Source: Mesorhizobium australicum
GTDB lineage: Bacteria; Pseudomonadota; Alphaproteobacteria; Rhizobiales; Rhizobiaceae
DNA: 64,000 nucleotides
Direction of reading: 5' to 3'
Assembly: GCF_900177325.1 (NCBI RefSeq)
Contig: NZ_FXBL01000004.1
Coordinates: forward strand, 1,736,001 to 1,800,000
Of the stretch, positions 8,446 through 16,512 are shown piece after piece. A program made the translations under genes and the position numbers. The notes beneath the pieces were generated by a model. The model had not been told where the DNA came from, did not search any database, and worked only from the letters and a program-made list of their open reading frames with translations. Positions within the stretch are counted from its first letter, which is position 1. Every line of letters begins with the position of its first letter.

Positions 8446-9942
8446 ATGTCAGGTCTCGTGATGCCTGCCCCCGATGCGCAGACAATGCGCCGACGCGACG
8501 AGATCGTGGCGGATATGCGCATCATCGTGCCGGGCGAGGGCGTCGTCGACCATCCGACCGGCATGCGCGCCTTCGAGAGCGACGGGCTGACCGCCTACCG
8601 CCAGTTGCCCTTGGTCGTCGTGCTGCCCGAGACCACCGCCCAGGTCTCGCGCATCCTGAAATACTGCAACGACCGCAACATACGTGTCGTGCCGCGTGGC
8701 TCCGGAACGTCCCTGTCCGGCGGCGCGCTGCCGCTAGAGGACGCGGTGCTGCTGGTGATGAGCCGCTTCAACCGCATTCTCGACATCGACTTCGCCAACC
8801 GCGCCATCGTCGCGCAGCCGGGCGTCACCAATCTCGGCATCACAACGGCCGTGCAAGACCAGGGATTCTACTACGCACCGGACCCCTCCTCGCAGATCGC
8901 TTGTTCGATCGGCGGCAATGTCGCGGAAAACTCTGGCGGCGTGCATTGCCTGAAATACGGCCTCACCGCCAACAACGTACTGGGCATCGAGATGGTGCTG
9001 ATGGACGGCGAGGTGGTGCGCCTCGGCGGCAAGCATCTGGATTCGGAAGGCTACGACCTTCTCGGCGTCATGACCGGCTCGGAAGGCCTGCTCGGCGTCG
9101 TCACCGAGGTCACAGTACGCATCTTGAAGAAGCCCGAGGCGGCGCGGGCGCTGCTCATCGGCTTCCCGTCTTCTGAGGAGGCCGGCCAGTGTGTCGCCGA
9201 CATCATCGGCGCCGGCATCATCCCCGGCGGCATGGAGATGATGGATCGCCCGGCGATCCATGCGGCAGAGGATTTCGTCCATGCCGGCTATCCGCTCGAC
9301 GTCGAGGCGCTGCTGATCGTCGAGCTTGACGGGCCTGGCCCCGAGATCGACCACCTGATCGGCGAAGTGGAGGCGATCGCACGCCGCAACGGCTCGACCG
9401 AGTGTCGCATCTCCGCCTCCGAGGCCGAGCGCCTGTCCTTCTGGGCCGGCCGCAAGGCGGCGTTCCCGGCCGTTGGCCGCATCTCGCCCGACTATTACTG
9501 CATGGACGGCACAATCCCGCGCAAGGAACTGCCGAAGGTTCTGGCCGGCATGCGCGAGATGTCGGAGAAATACGGGCTCGGCGTCGCCAACGTCTTCCAT
9601 GCCGGCGACGGCAACCTGCACCCGCTCATCCTCTACGACGCGAACATTCCGGGCGAACTAGAGAAGGCTGAGAGCTTCGGCTCCGACATCCTGCGCCTCT
9701 GCGTCGCCGTCGGCGGGGTCCTCACTGGGGAGCATGGTGTCGGCGTCGAGAAGCGAGACCTGATGCCGGAGATGTTCTCCGAGATCGACCTCGACCAGCA
9801 GATGCGCGTCAAATGCGCCTTCGACCCGAAGCACCTGCTCAATCCCGGCAAAGTCTTCCCGCAACTGCGCCGCTGCGCCGAGCTCGGCCGCATGCACGTG
9901 CATCGCGGGCAGATGGCTTTCCCGGACATTCCGAGGTTTTAG
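8446..9942 (+). CDS. glcD: glycolate oxidase subunit, FAD-linked
   Basis: GlcD is the FAD-bearing catalytic subunit of the GlcDEF complex, which oxidises glycolate to glyoxylate (D-lactate is also used by some members). The 498-residue product begins at MSGLVMPAPD, selected because AAGGAGG lies 8 bases before this ATG. It has the PCMH-type FAD-binding domain ('VVPRGSGTSLSGGALP', 'SIGGNVAENSGGVHCLKYG') in the first 230 residues and the FAD-oxidase C-terminal domain with 'NVFHAGDGNLHPLILYD' and 'GEHGVGVEKRDLM'. It is the first gene of the plus-strand operon. Genes glcE and glcF follow, separated by toxin-antitoxin modules. Confidence 0.93.
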   Translation: MSGLVMPAPDAQTMRRRDEIVADMRIIVPGEGVVDHPTGMRAFESDGLTAYRQLPLVVVLPETTAQVSRILKYCNDRNIRVVPRGSGTSLSGGALPLEDAVLLVMSRFNRILDIDFANRAIVAQPGVTNLGITTAVQDQGFYYAPDPSSQIACSIGGNVAENSGGVHCLKYGLTANNVLGIEMVLMDGEVVRLGGKHLDSEGYDLLGVMTGSEGLLGVVTEVTVRILKKPEAARALLIGFPSSEEAGQCVADIIGAGIIPGGMEMMDRPAIHAAEDFVHAGYPLDVEALLIVELDGPGPEIDHLIGEVEAIARRNGSTECRISASEAERLSFWAGRKAAFPAVGRISPDYYCMDGTIPRKELPKVLAGMREMSEKYGLGVANVFHAGDGNLHPLILYDANIPGELEKAESFGSDILRLCVAVGGVLTGEHGVGVEKRDLMPEMFSEIDLDQQMRVKCAFDPKHLLNPGKVFPQLRRCAELGRMHVHRGQMAFPDIPRF

Positions 9943-9950
9943 GATTGGAG

Positions 9951-9970
9951 GTAAGGCAGTATTGCCTTAC
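9951..9970 (+). promoter_or_regulatory. palindromic operator upstream of the AbrB/PIN module
   Basis: The sequence gtaaggcagtattgccttac is a perfect inverted repeat with 8-base arms and a 4-base centre. It begins 8 bases after the glcD stop and lies 34 bases before the antitoxin start. Antitoxins of the AbrB/MazE/VapB type commonly repress their own module by binding such palindromes. A separate promoter for the module is therefore likely. Confidence 0.6.
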
Positions 9971-10004
9971 ATTGGATGTCGAGGGCCAAATTGGAAACGC
10001 CACG

Positions 10005-10256
10005 ATGACCACACTCACTGTAACGGCCAAGGGCCAAGTGACACTGAAGAAGGAACTGCTGCAGCATCTCGGCGTGAAACCCGGCCAGAAGATCGAGGTG
10101 GATGCCTTGCCCGGCGGGCAGCTGGCGATGAAGGCGGCTCCGCGAAAGGGAAGCTGGGAGGAAATCTACGGAATGCTCGCTGGCAAGACCGACAAGGTCG
10201 CGACGATCGAAGAGATGAACGAGGCCATTCGAAGGGGTTGGGCCGGAGAGAGATGA
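10005..10256 (+). CDS. AbrB/MazE-type antitoxin
   Basis: The 83-residue protein starts MTTLTVTAKGQVTLKKELL, the typical swapped-hairpin AbrB/SpoVT DNA-binding domain ('TAKGQVTLKKELLQHLGVKPGQKIEV') followed by a toxin-contacting tail (SWEEIYGMLAGKTDKVATIEEMNEAI). Such proteins neutralise a PIN-domain ribonuclease and autoregulate the pair. The stop overlaps the toxin start by 4 bases (ATGA). It sits between glcD and glcE, an unexpected place. The start codon is preceded by a weak GGAA ribosome site. Confidence 0.88.
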   Translation: MTTLTVTAKGQVTLKKELLQHLGVKPGQKIEVDALPGGQLAMKAAPRKGSWEEIYGMLAGKTDKVATIEEMNEAIRRGWAGER

Positions 10257-10660
10257 GGATCACTGCCGACACCAACATTCTGGTGCGCGTGATCGTCCTC
10301 GACGATCTTGCCCAGGCGCGGACAGCTTTGGACATCCTCACAAGGGCCGAGACGGTTTTCCTGCCGCTGCCGTGCCTCTGCGAATTCGCCTGGGTTCTCG
10401 AACGGACCTATGGGCTTTCGCGGCAAGACATTGCAGCGTCTCTGCGTCAGATCATCCAGCGCGGCAATGTGGAAACAGATGCCCAGGCAGTCGATGCGGG
10501 ACTTCGTGTCCTGGATGGCGGTGGTGACTTCGCGGATGGCGTGATCGCTTCGGTTGGGGCCCAATCGGGCGCCGACAAGTTTGTTTCGTTCGACCGCAAG
10601 GCAGTTGCCCGGGTCAAAGCAATCGGCATGTCCGCAGAGCTGGTCACCATCAAGACATGA
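10253..10660 (+). CDS. PIN-domain toxin, VapC-type ribonuclease
   Basis: The 135-residue protein has all PIN acidic residues: 'ITADTNILVR' (Asp6), 'CLCEFAWVLERTYGLSR' (Glu near residue 43), 'GGDFADGVIAS' and 'FVSFDRKAV'. VapC toxins are Mg-dependent endoribonucleases that cleave tRNA or rRNA when freed from the antitoxin. It is coupled by ATGA overlaps on both sides, to its antitoxin before it and to glcE after it. That second overlap means glcE translation is tied to the toxin, which is odd for a metabolic gene. Confidence 0.88.
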   Translation: MRITADTNILVRVIVLDDLAQARTALDILTRAETVFLPLPCLCEFAWVLERTYGLSRQDIAASLRQIIQRGNVETDAQAVDAGLRVLDGGGDFADGVIASVGAQSGADKFVSFDRKAVARVKAIGMSAELVTIKT

Positions 10661-11871
10661 CCACCTTCACCCCCACCACCGCCGCCGAGGTTCTGGACGC
10701 CGTCCGCTGGGCTGCAGCCGAGGAGCAGCCGCTGGAGATCGTCGGCCGCGGCACCAAGCGCGGCATCGGGCGACCGGCGCAGACGAAGCATGCGGTCGAC
10801 CTGTCGGGGCTGACCGGAGTGACGCTCTACGAGCCGGAGGAACTGGTGCTGTCGGCTCGCGCCGGCACGCCGCTGGCCGAGATCGAGGCGCTGCTGGCCG
10901 GGCGCGGCCAGGAACTCGCTTTCGAGCCGATGGACTACGCGCCGCTGCTCACCGGAAAGACCTCTTCGGATGGCAAGTCGGGCACCGTCGGCGGCGCGCT
11001 CGCTGCCAATCTCTCAGGCCCGCGCCGGCTAAAGGCGGGTGCGGCGCGCGACCATATCCTCGGCGTCCACGCCGTCTCGGGCCGCGGCGAGGCGTTCAAG
11101 GCGGGTGGCCGCGTGGTGAAGAACGTCACCGGCTACGACCTCTCCAAGGCGATGGCGGGCTCGTGGGGCACGCTGGCGGTGGTCACCGACCTCACCTTCA
11201 AGGTGCTGCCGCGCGCCGAGACCGAGACCACCGTCGCGCTGCGTCGGCTCGACGACGAGAAGGCTGTCGCGGCGATGGCGGCCGCCATGGGCTCGAGCGC
11301 GGAAGTCTCCGCCGCCGCCCACTTGCCCGAACTGGTTGCCGCGCGCGTCGCAGGCGGCACGCTCGGCTCTGATCCGGCGACCCTGTTGCGCGTCGACGGT
11401 TTCGGCCCCTCGGTCGCCTACCGGGTCGCCATGCTCTCCGACCTCTTCGGCGGTCATGTCGAGACCATCGACACGGAGCGCTCGCGCGCGCTCTGGGTCG
11501 GCGTGCGTGACGTCGCTCCCTTCGCCGACGGTACGGACCGCCCGGTCTGGCGCATATCGCTCGCGCCGTCCGAGGGATGGAAGCTGGTCGCCGCACTGCG
11601 CATGCAGTTGGCCGTCGACGCCTTCTACGACTGGCAGGGCGGGCTGGTCTGGCTGCGCCTGGAGGACGATCCGGAGGCCGAACTCGTGCGCCGGTTGGTC
11701 CGCGGGCTTGGCAGCGGTCACGCGACGCTGGTTCGTGCGTCCGCGCCGGTCCGCGCCGCCATACCCGTCTTCGAGCCGCAACACGGCGCGCTTGGAGCGC
11801 TCTCGGCGCGCCTTAAGTCCGAGTTCGACCCCAGGGGCATCCTCAATCCCGGCCGGATGGCGACGGTATGA
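10657..11871 (+). CDS. glcE: glycolate oxidase FAD-binding subunit
   Basis: GlcE is the second flavoprotein-like subunit of glycolate oxidase. The 404-residue protein shows the PCMH FAD-binding half ('EIVGRGTKRGIGRPAQ', 'SARAGTPLAEIEALL', 'TVGGALAANLSGPRRLK', 'AGGRVVKNVTGYDLSKAMAGSWG') and the family end 'EFDPRGILNPGRM'. Length and motifs are complete. It starts inside the toxin stop codon (ATGA). It is followed by a 40-base gap and a membrane-protein gene, then a second toxin-antitoxin pair, before glcF. Confidence 0.92.
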   Translation: MTTFTPTTAAEVLDAVRWAAAEEQPLEIVGRGTKRGIGRPAQTKHAVDLSGLTGVTLYEPEELVLSARAGTPLAEIEALLAGRGQELAFEPMDYAPLLTGKTSSDGKSGTVGGALAANLSGPRRLKAGAARDHILGVHAVSGRGEAFKAGGRVVKNVTGYDLSKAMAGSWGTLAVVTDLTFKVLPRAETETTVALRRLDDEKAVAAMAAAMGSSAEVSAAAHLPELVAARVAGGTLGSDPATLLRVDGFGPSVAYRVAMLSDLFGGHVETIDTERSRALWVGVRDVAPFADGTDRPVWRISLAPSEGWKLVAALRMQLAVDAFYDWQGGLVWLRLEDDPEAELVRRLVRGLGSGHATLVRASAPVRAAIPVFEPQHGALGALSARLKSEFDPRGILNPGRMATV

Positions 11872-11911
11872 ACTTCTGGTAGAATATGACACCGAAACGA
11901 GGGGAACCGAG

Positions 11912-12292
11912 ATGACCGACACGAATCCGCCGCCCGCCGCACCGCGCCAGACCGACCAGTGGCTCGAGCCCGGCAAGACCAACGTCCAGATCGTCTACTT
12001 CCTCTACATTGCCGGCATGTTCATCCCGATCCTGCCGCTGGTGGGCCTGATCATGGCCTATATCAACCGCGGCAAGGCCGGCGGCTGGGTCGACACGCAC
12101 TACACCTATCTCATCCGCACCTTCTGGATCGGCCTGCTTTACGGCGCCATCGCCGTGATCCTGATGATGCTCCTGATCGGCTTCCTGCTCCTCGTCGCAG
12201 TCGCCGTCTGGATCATCGTGCGCTGCATCGTCGGCCTGCAGGCCGCAGGCAGAGGCGAGCCGGTGAAGAACCCGGAGAGCTGGCTGATTTGA
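11912..12292 (+). CDS. DUF4870-like small membrane protein
   Basis: A 126-residue protein with three predicted membrane spans: 'VYFLYIAGMFIPILPLVGLIM' near residue 30, 'FWIGLLYGAIAVILMMLL' near residue 75 and 'GFLLLVAVAVWIIVRCI' just after. The pattern and conserved 'YINRGKAGGWVDTHY' loop resemble DUF4870 proteins, whose function is unknown. The start ATG follows AGGGGAA. Its presence between glcE and glcF is not typical of glycolate oxidase operons. A role in anchoring the complex would be speculation. Confidence 0.8.
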   Translation: MTDTNPPPAAPRQTDQWLEPGKTNVQIVYFLYIAGMFIPILPLVGLIMAYINRGKAGGWVDTHYTYLIRTFWIGLLYGAIAVILMMLLIGFLLLVAVAVWIIVRCIVGLQAAGRGEPVKNPESWLI

Positions 12293-12304
12293 ACGCCACA
12301 GGTC

Positions 12305-12333
12305 GCGGCGCGCCCCCTGGAACCGCGCGCCGC
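12305..12333 (+). promoter_or_regulatory. GC hairpin directly upstream of the DUF433/DUF5615 pair
   Basis: Arms GCGGCGCG (12305-12312) and CGCGCCGC (12326-12333) pair perfectly across a 13-base loop and end just before the AGGAGG ribosome site of the DUF433 gene. There is no T-run, so it is more likely an operator or an RNA structure than a terminator. In such GC-rich DNA a chance hairpin is also possible. Confidence 0.3.
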
Positions 12334-12347
12334 CCGAGGAGGATGAG

Positions 12348-12575
12348 ATGAAGATCTCCGATGTCTTGAGCTCCGATCCCGAAATCGTCTCCGGTGCCGT
12401 CGTGTTCAAGGGCACGCGCGTACCGGTCGCGGGCCTGTTCGAATACCTGCGGGCGGGTGATACGCTCGACGAGTTCCTGCTCGATTTCCCGACGGTGGAG
12501 CGCGAGCAGGTCGAGGCGGTCATCCAACTGGCCGGCGAGGACGTCGAGCAGCTTATCCTGAAGCAGGCCGCGTGA
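12348..12575 (+). CDS. DUF433 antitoxin-like protein
   Basis: The 75-residue protein matches the DUF433 winged-helix pattern: 'DPEIVSGAVVFKGTRVPVAGLFEYLRAGDTLDEFLLDFP', with the family hallmark 'GTRVPV'. DUF433 genes are usually paired with a DUF5615 PIN-like gene and are regarded as antitoxins. A strong AGGAGG site lies just before the ATG, and its TGA stop overlaps the GTG start of the partner. It forms the second toxin-antitoxin-like module of the glc operon. Confidence 0.87.
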   Translation: MKISDVLSSDPEIVSGAVVFKGTRVPVAGLFEYLRAGDTLDEFLLDFPTVEREQVEAVIQLAGEDVEQLILKQAA

Positions 12576-12913
12576 CAGTTCAACTCGACGAATCCGTGCC
12601 TGCGCGGCTGGCGAAATCGCTCAATGCAGCCGGTGTCCGCACCTTGCGCTTTCCGAACGAATGGAAGGGCTTGAAGAACGGGGAACTGCTGGCTGTACTT
12701 CGACAACGCGGGTTCACCTGTCTGGTCACGTGCGACAAGAACCTGCACTACCAGCAATCGATTTCCCAGTTGAACCTGGCGCTTGTGGTGCTGCCGCGTC
12801 AGCGCTTCCTGGACCTGCAGCCTTTGCTGGACGTCATCGCAGGGGCCGCGCAAGACGCGAAGCCCGGCGAAACGATCATCATCGCGGAAGACGGTACGGT
12901 ATCTAAGGCGTAA
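12572..12913 (+). CDS. DUF5615 PIN-like toxin
   Basis: A 113-residue DUF5615 (Mut7-C/PIN-like) protein with a GTG start that overlaps the stop of the DUF433 gene. The conserved acidic residues are visible: 'LDESVPARLAKSLN' (Asp5, Glu6) and 'LVTCDKNLHYQQ' (Asp near residue 52). The length is typical, and the family is predicted to be a nuclease toxin. It ends 3 bases before glcF, so glcF is probably read from the same transcript and may depend on this gene's translation. Confidence 0.85.
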   Translation: MTVQLDESVPARLAKSLNAAGVRTLRFPNEWKGLKNGELLAVLRQRGFTCLVTCDKNLHYQQSISQLNLALVVLPRQRFLDLQPLLDVIAGAAQDAKPGETIIIAEDGTVSKA

Positions 12914-12916
12914 TTC

Positions 12917-14227
12917 ATGCAAACCACCTTCTCCCTTGCCCAACTCGCCGATCCGCACGTGGCGGAGGCCGAGAAGATCCTGCGCAAATGCGTCCATTGC
13001 GGGTTCTGCACGGCGACGTGCCCGACCTATGTGACGCTCGGCAACGAGCTCGATTCGCCGCGCGGGCGCATCTATCTCATCAAGGACATGCTGGAGAACG
13101 GCCGCCCGGCCGACGAGGAGATCGTCACCCATGTCGACCGCTGCCTGTCCTGCCTGTCCTGCATGACGACCTGCCCGTCGGGCGTGCACTACATGCACCT
13201 CGTCGACCATGCGCGGGCGCATATCGAGCAGACCTACCGCCGCCCCTTCATCGACCGCACGATCCGCGCCGTGCTGGCGCAGGTGCTGCCGTACCCGGGG
13301 CGCTTCCGCGCCGCGCTGAGGCTCGCCGCCTTCGGCCGCCCCTTCGCCGGCCTGTTCGGTCGCATGCAGGCGCTGAAGCCGCTCGCCGCCATGCTCACGA
13401 TGGCGCCGCGTACGGTACCCGCCGCCTCCGCGGTCTCGAAGCCCGCCACTCACGGCGCGAGCGCACCAAAGCGCGGCCGCGTCGCGCTCCTCACCGGCTG
13501 CGCCCAGTCGGTGCTCGATCCGGCGATCAACGAGGCGACCGTGCGCCTGCTCACCCGCCTCGGCGTCGAGGTGGTCGTGCCGGAAGGTGAGGGCTGCTGC
13601 GGCGCGCTCGTCCACCACATGGGCCGCGAGGAGGCAGCGCTCGCGGCCGCGCGCACGAATGTCGACGCCTGGACCCGCGAGATCGAGCGCGCCGGCCTCG
13701 ACGCCATCGTCATCACCGCGTCCGGTTGCGGCACCACGATCAAGGATTACGGCTTCATGCTGCGCCTCGACCCGGCCTATGCCGACAAGGCCGCGCGCGT
13801 ATCGGCGCTCGCCAAGGACGTCACCGAATATCTCGCGGCGATCGACTTGCCCGAGCCGTCGCTGCCGCCGGGCCTGTCCGTCGCCTACCACTCCGCCTGC
13901 TCGATGCAGCACGGCCAGAAGATCACCCGCCAGCCGAAGGACCTCCTGAAGCGCGCCGGCTTCGACGTGCGCGAGCCGAAGGAAGGGCATCTGTGCTGCG
14001 GTTCTGCCGGCACCTACAACATCCTCCAGCCCGACATCGCGGCGAAGCTGCGTTCCCGCAAGGTGTCCAACATCGAAGCGACGGGAGCGGCGCTCGTCGC
14101 CACCGGTAACATCGGCTGCATGACCCAGATCAGCGGCGGGACGGCGCTGTCCGTCGTGCACACCGTCGAGCTGCTCGACTGGGCCTGGGGCGGGCCGAGG
14201 CCGGAGGGCCTGCTGGCGACTTTCTGA
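12917..14227 (+). CDS. glcF: glycolate oxidase iron-sulfur subunit
   Basis: GlcF transfers electrons from the flavin subunits to quinone. The 436-residue protein has two [4Fe-4S] motifs in the N-terminus, Cys25-x2-Cys28-x2-Cys31-x3-Cys35-Pro and Cys76-x2-Cys79-x2-Cys82-x3-Cys86-Pro. It has two CCG domains in the C-terminal half ('GEGCCGALVHHMGRE', 'HLCCGSAGTYN'). It is complete and of normal length. It is separated from glcE by about 1 kb holding the DUF4870 gene and the DUF433/DUF5615 pair. Confidence 0.94.
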   Translation: MQTTFSLAQLADPHVAEAEKILRKCVHCGFCTATCPTYVTLGNELDSPRGRIYLIKDMLENGRPADEEIVTHVDRCLSCLSCMTTCPSGVHYMHLVDHARAHIEQTYRRPFIDRTIRAVLAQVLPYPGRFRAALRLAAFGRPFAGLFGRMQALKPLAAMLTMAPRTVPAASAVSKPATHGASAPKRGRVALLTGCAQSVLDPAINEATVRLLTRLGVEVVVPEGEGCCGALVHHMGREEAALAAARTNVDAWTREIERAGLDAIVITASGCGTTIKDYGFMLRLDPAYADKAARVSALAKDVTEYLAAIDLPEPSLPPGLSVAYHSACSMQHGQKITRQPKDLLKRAGFDVREPKEGHLCCGSAGTYNILQPDIAAKLRSRKVSNIEATGAALVATGNIGCMTQISGGTALSVVHTVELLDWAWGGPRPEGLLATF

Positions 14228-14252
14228 AACGTCTGACGGCGAGTGGTCAACG

Positions 14253-14468
14253 ATGTCTGATGTCGGCTTTTTCTGGGTAGGGCTTGCCTTGATCATCGGC
14301 GCCATGGCCTGGTTTGCCAGGTGGCTCGAGAGCACCTCGAGGATCTCCAAGGAGACCGAGGATGGCATTCAAGCCGGGCTCGAGGGCGGTGTGTCTGCGC
14401 ACCGTGCCCGATGGTGGCACGACATGTTTTCTGGTGATGGCGATGGCGGAGGCGGCGACGGCGATTAG
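14253..14468 (+). CDS. small single-span membrane protein
   Basis: A 71-residue protein with one hydrophobic span near the N-terminus ('FFWVGLALIIGAMAWFARWLE') and a short Asp/Gly-rich C-terminal tail. It begins 25 bases after glcF, so it may be the last gene of the operon, and its stop overlaps the convergent transporter stop by 4 bases. I do not recognise the family. The clean membrane segment and the tight fit between neighbours support it as real. Confidence 0.6.
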   Translation: MSDVGFFWVGLALIIGAMAWFARWLESTSRISKETEDGIQAGLEGGVSAHRARWWHDMFSGDGDGGGGDGD

Positions 14469-15328
14469 CCCATCATCCTTCGCCGCCACAGCACGAAGGG
14501 GATCGTCACCAAATACATCGTGATGCCGTAGACGCCCGACGGCAGCGAGAACGGCGGCAGCGCGCTTGCCTGTTCGGCGATCAGCGAGCCGACGGTGATG
14601 CCGAGCGTCGCGTTCTGGATGTCGGTCTCGATCGCGATGGCGGTCGACTGCGCCGGCCCCAGCGCGAAGACCCGCCCCAGCCCCAGCCCGATCGCCAGCA
14701 AAGCAAGGTTCAGCACGATCAGGCTCGGCGCGAGTACCGCGAGGTTGGCAACGAACAGCGACCAGTTCGCGGCCAGCGCGCCGACCACAACAATCACAAA
14801 CAGAACCAGCGCCAGCTTCTCGACGAAGGGTTCGATCGCCAGCGCCATACCCTCTGCGAAGCGCCGCACCAGCACGCCGATGACGACCGGCGCCGCGGTA
14901 ATCAGGAACATCGAGATGCCGAGCCGGGTCACATCCACCGGCGGAGCGTCAAGCCCCATGAAGTGTCGCGCGAAGAAGGCGACCAGCGGCGGCATGGTGA
15001 AAACGGCCACCAGGCTGATGATGCCGGTCAGCGTGATCGACAGCGCCAGATCGCCCCTGGCGAGCTTGGTCAGGATGTTCGACGTCACACCGCCCGGGCA
15101 GAGCGACAGGATCATCAGCCCCACCGCCAGTTCCGGCGGGAGGCCGAAGGCGGTAGCGATGAGGAAGGCGACGGCCGGGATCGTCACCAGTTGCGAGAAC
15201 GCGCCGATGCCGAAGGCCTTCGGCTGCGCGGCCACCCGCGCAAAGTCTGCGACCGTCAGCCCGAGGCCGAGCGAGAACATGATCACCGCCAGCGCGAGCG
15301 GCAGGAACACCGTGATGAGACTGTCCAA
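14465..15328 (-). CDS. bile acid:sodium symporter-family transporter
   Basis: A 287-residue protein with about nine to ten hydrophobic spans. It is of the BASS (SBF) family, with the conserved 'LMILSLCPGGVTSNILTKLARGDLALSI' block around residue 80 and 'AIAIETDIQNATLGITV' near residue 235. The start used is TTG (Leu-Asp-Ser-Leu-Ile), because a GGGAGGGG ribosome site lies 4 bases upstream. An open frame continues 38 codons further upstream but has no comparable site and no family similarity. Substrate is probably an organic anion (bile acid, pyruvate or similar), but not determinable. The convergent glc operon ends at its stop. Confidence 0.85.
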   Translation of the reverse strand: MDSLITVFLPLALAVIMFSLGLGLTVADFARVAAQPKAFGIGAFSQLVTIPAVAFLIATAFGLPPELAVGLMILSLCPGGVTSNILTKLARGDLALSITLTGIISLVAVFTMPPLVAFFARHFMGLDAPPVDVTRLGISMFLITAAPVVIGVLVRRFAEGMALAIEPFVEKLALVLFVIVVVGALAANWSLFVANLAVLAPSLIVLNLALLAIGLGLGRVFALGPAQSTAIAIETDIQNATLGITVGSLIAEQASALPPFSLPSGVYGITMYLVTIPFVLWRRRMMG

Positions 15329-15433
15329 CGATCCCCTCCCTGATCGGCCGGAGGCGTCCGGCACGACAAGGCTTAGGCAAGATCCGGCGATTCCGCAATC
15401 GTATGAGCAGCGTCTCACGGCAGCACGCCCGTT

Positions 15434-15473
15434 CAAAAACAAAGGGCAGCGCGACGGCGATCGCGCTGCCCTT
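15434..15473 (-). terminator. rho-independent terminator
   Basis: Read on the minus strand, a perfect 13-base stem (AAGGGCAGCGCGA with its complement) and 6-base loop are followed by a TGTTTTTG run. It lies about 70 bases past the L,D-transpeptidase stop, so it ends that transcript. Confidence 0.8.
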
Positions 15474-15541
15474 GTCGCCGCAGGTTCCCCCGCCGACGCG
15501 GCCGCCCCCGTCCCCTGACGCGGCCTATCCCCTCTCCGGGA

Positions 15542-16318
15542 TCACATGACGATGACCTTGGTCCCCACGTTCACCATCTCGTAGAGCTCGATCACGTCCT
15601 GGTTGCGCATGCGGATGCAGCCGGAGGAATTGTTGGTGCCGATGGTCCACGGCGCATTGGTGCCGTGGATGCGGTAGAGCGTCGAGCCGAGATAAAGCGC
15701 GCGCGCGCCGAGCGGGTTCGCCTCGCCGCCGGCCATGAAGGCGGGCAGGATGCGGCCCTTCTTCCTCTCGCGCTCGATCATCTCCGCCGGCGGGCGCCAG
15801 TCGGGCCAGGTCCGCTTGTTGCTGACGATCTCGGTGCCGCGCCAGTCCATGCCTTCCTTGCCGACGCCGACGCCATAGCGCCGCGCCATGCCGTCGCCGC
15901 GCACGTAGTAGAGGAACTTGGACTGCTGATCGATGATGATCGTGCCCGGCTTTTCCTTGCTCGGATACTCCACCTCCTGCGGCAGATAGACAGGATCCAT
16001 CTGGAACTGCTTCTTGGTCGGAGCGGGAACCGCAGCGGTGCGCAGGTTCGGGTCGACCGCCTGGCGCTGCCCGGTGCGCCGCAGCTCTCGCAGCCGCGGC
16101 TGGTTCATCGCGACGCTGCGGCGCTCCACAGGCGCTGCCATGCGCCGCCCATCCGGCGTGCGCTTCAGCTGCATCACCCACGGGGCAGACAGGTCCGGCG
16201 AGACGACGAGCGGCGGGCGCTCAGAATAGCGGCTCTGGGCCGCGGCGGGCTGGGCAGCGAGGGCGGCGGCGGTCGCTGCGCCGGCAAGCAGGAGGATACG
16301 CAACATCACACTTTTCAC
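15542..16318 (-). CDS. L,D-transpeptidase (YkuD domain), exported
   Basis: The 258-residue protein has a signal peptide (MLRILLLAGAATAAALAAQPAAAQ) and a YkuD domain with the catalytic pattern 'HGTNAPWTIG...SSGCIRM', the cysteine being the nucleophile. Such enzymes form 3-3 peptidoglycan cross-links or attach lipoproteins in the periplasm. The start is a GTG (MKSVML); an internal ATG 4 codons later (MLRILLL) is equally plausible. The 194-base upstream gap is shared with the divergent tag gene and probably holds both promoters. Confidence 0.88.
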   Translation of the reverse strand: MKSVMLRILLLAGAATAAALAAQPAAAQSRYSERPPLVVSPDLSAPWVMQLKRTPDGRRMAAPVERRSVAMNQPRLRELRRTGQRQAVDPNLRTAAVPAPTKKQFQMDPVYLPQEVEYPSKEKPGTIIIDQQSKFLYYVRGDGMARRYGVGVGKEGMDWRGTEIVSNKRTWPDWRPPAEMIERERKKGRILPAFMAGGEANPLGARALYLGSTLYRIHGTNAPWTIGTNNSSGCIRMRNQDVIELYEMVNVGTKVIVM

Positions 16319-16512
16319 TCTCGTTCTGGCGGCACATGATCGGCGGGACGAGCACCGAAACTGTCAGGAGCGTGCATCGCGGGCGGTAGCAAAAGGTGAA
16401 TCGGAATTGATAAAAGGCCGCCGATCGCGGAAACCATTTGGTGTGGTTACCGGCTGGTTCAGGAAAATGGTGAACGGCCGGTAAACCGGTCGTGGCAGGG
16501 AAGGGATGTCGG

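Noticed and set aside
11843..14368. An 841-codon minus-strand open frame opposite glcF and neighbours
   Set aside because: It runs antisense through glcF, the DUF433/DUF5615 pair and DUF4870, all recognisable; its translation has the composition of a bias artefact.
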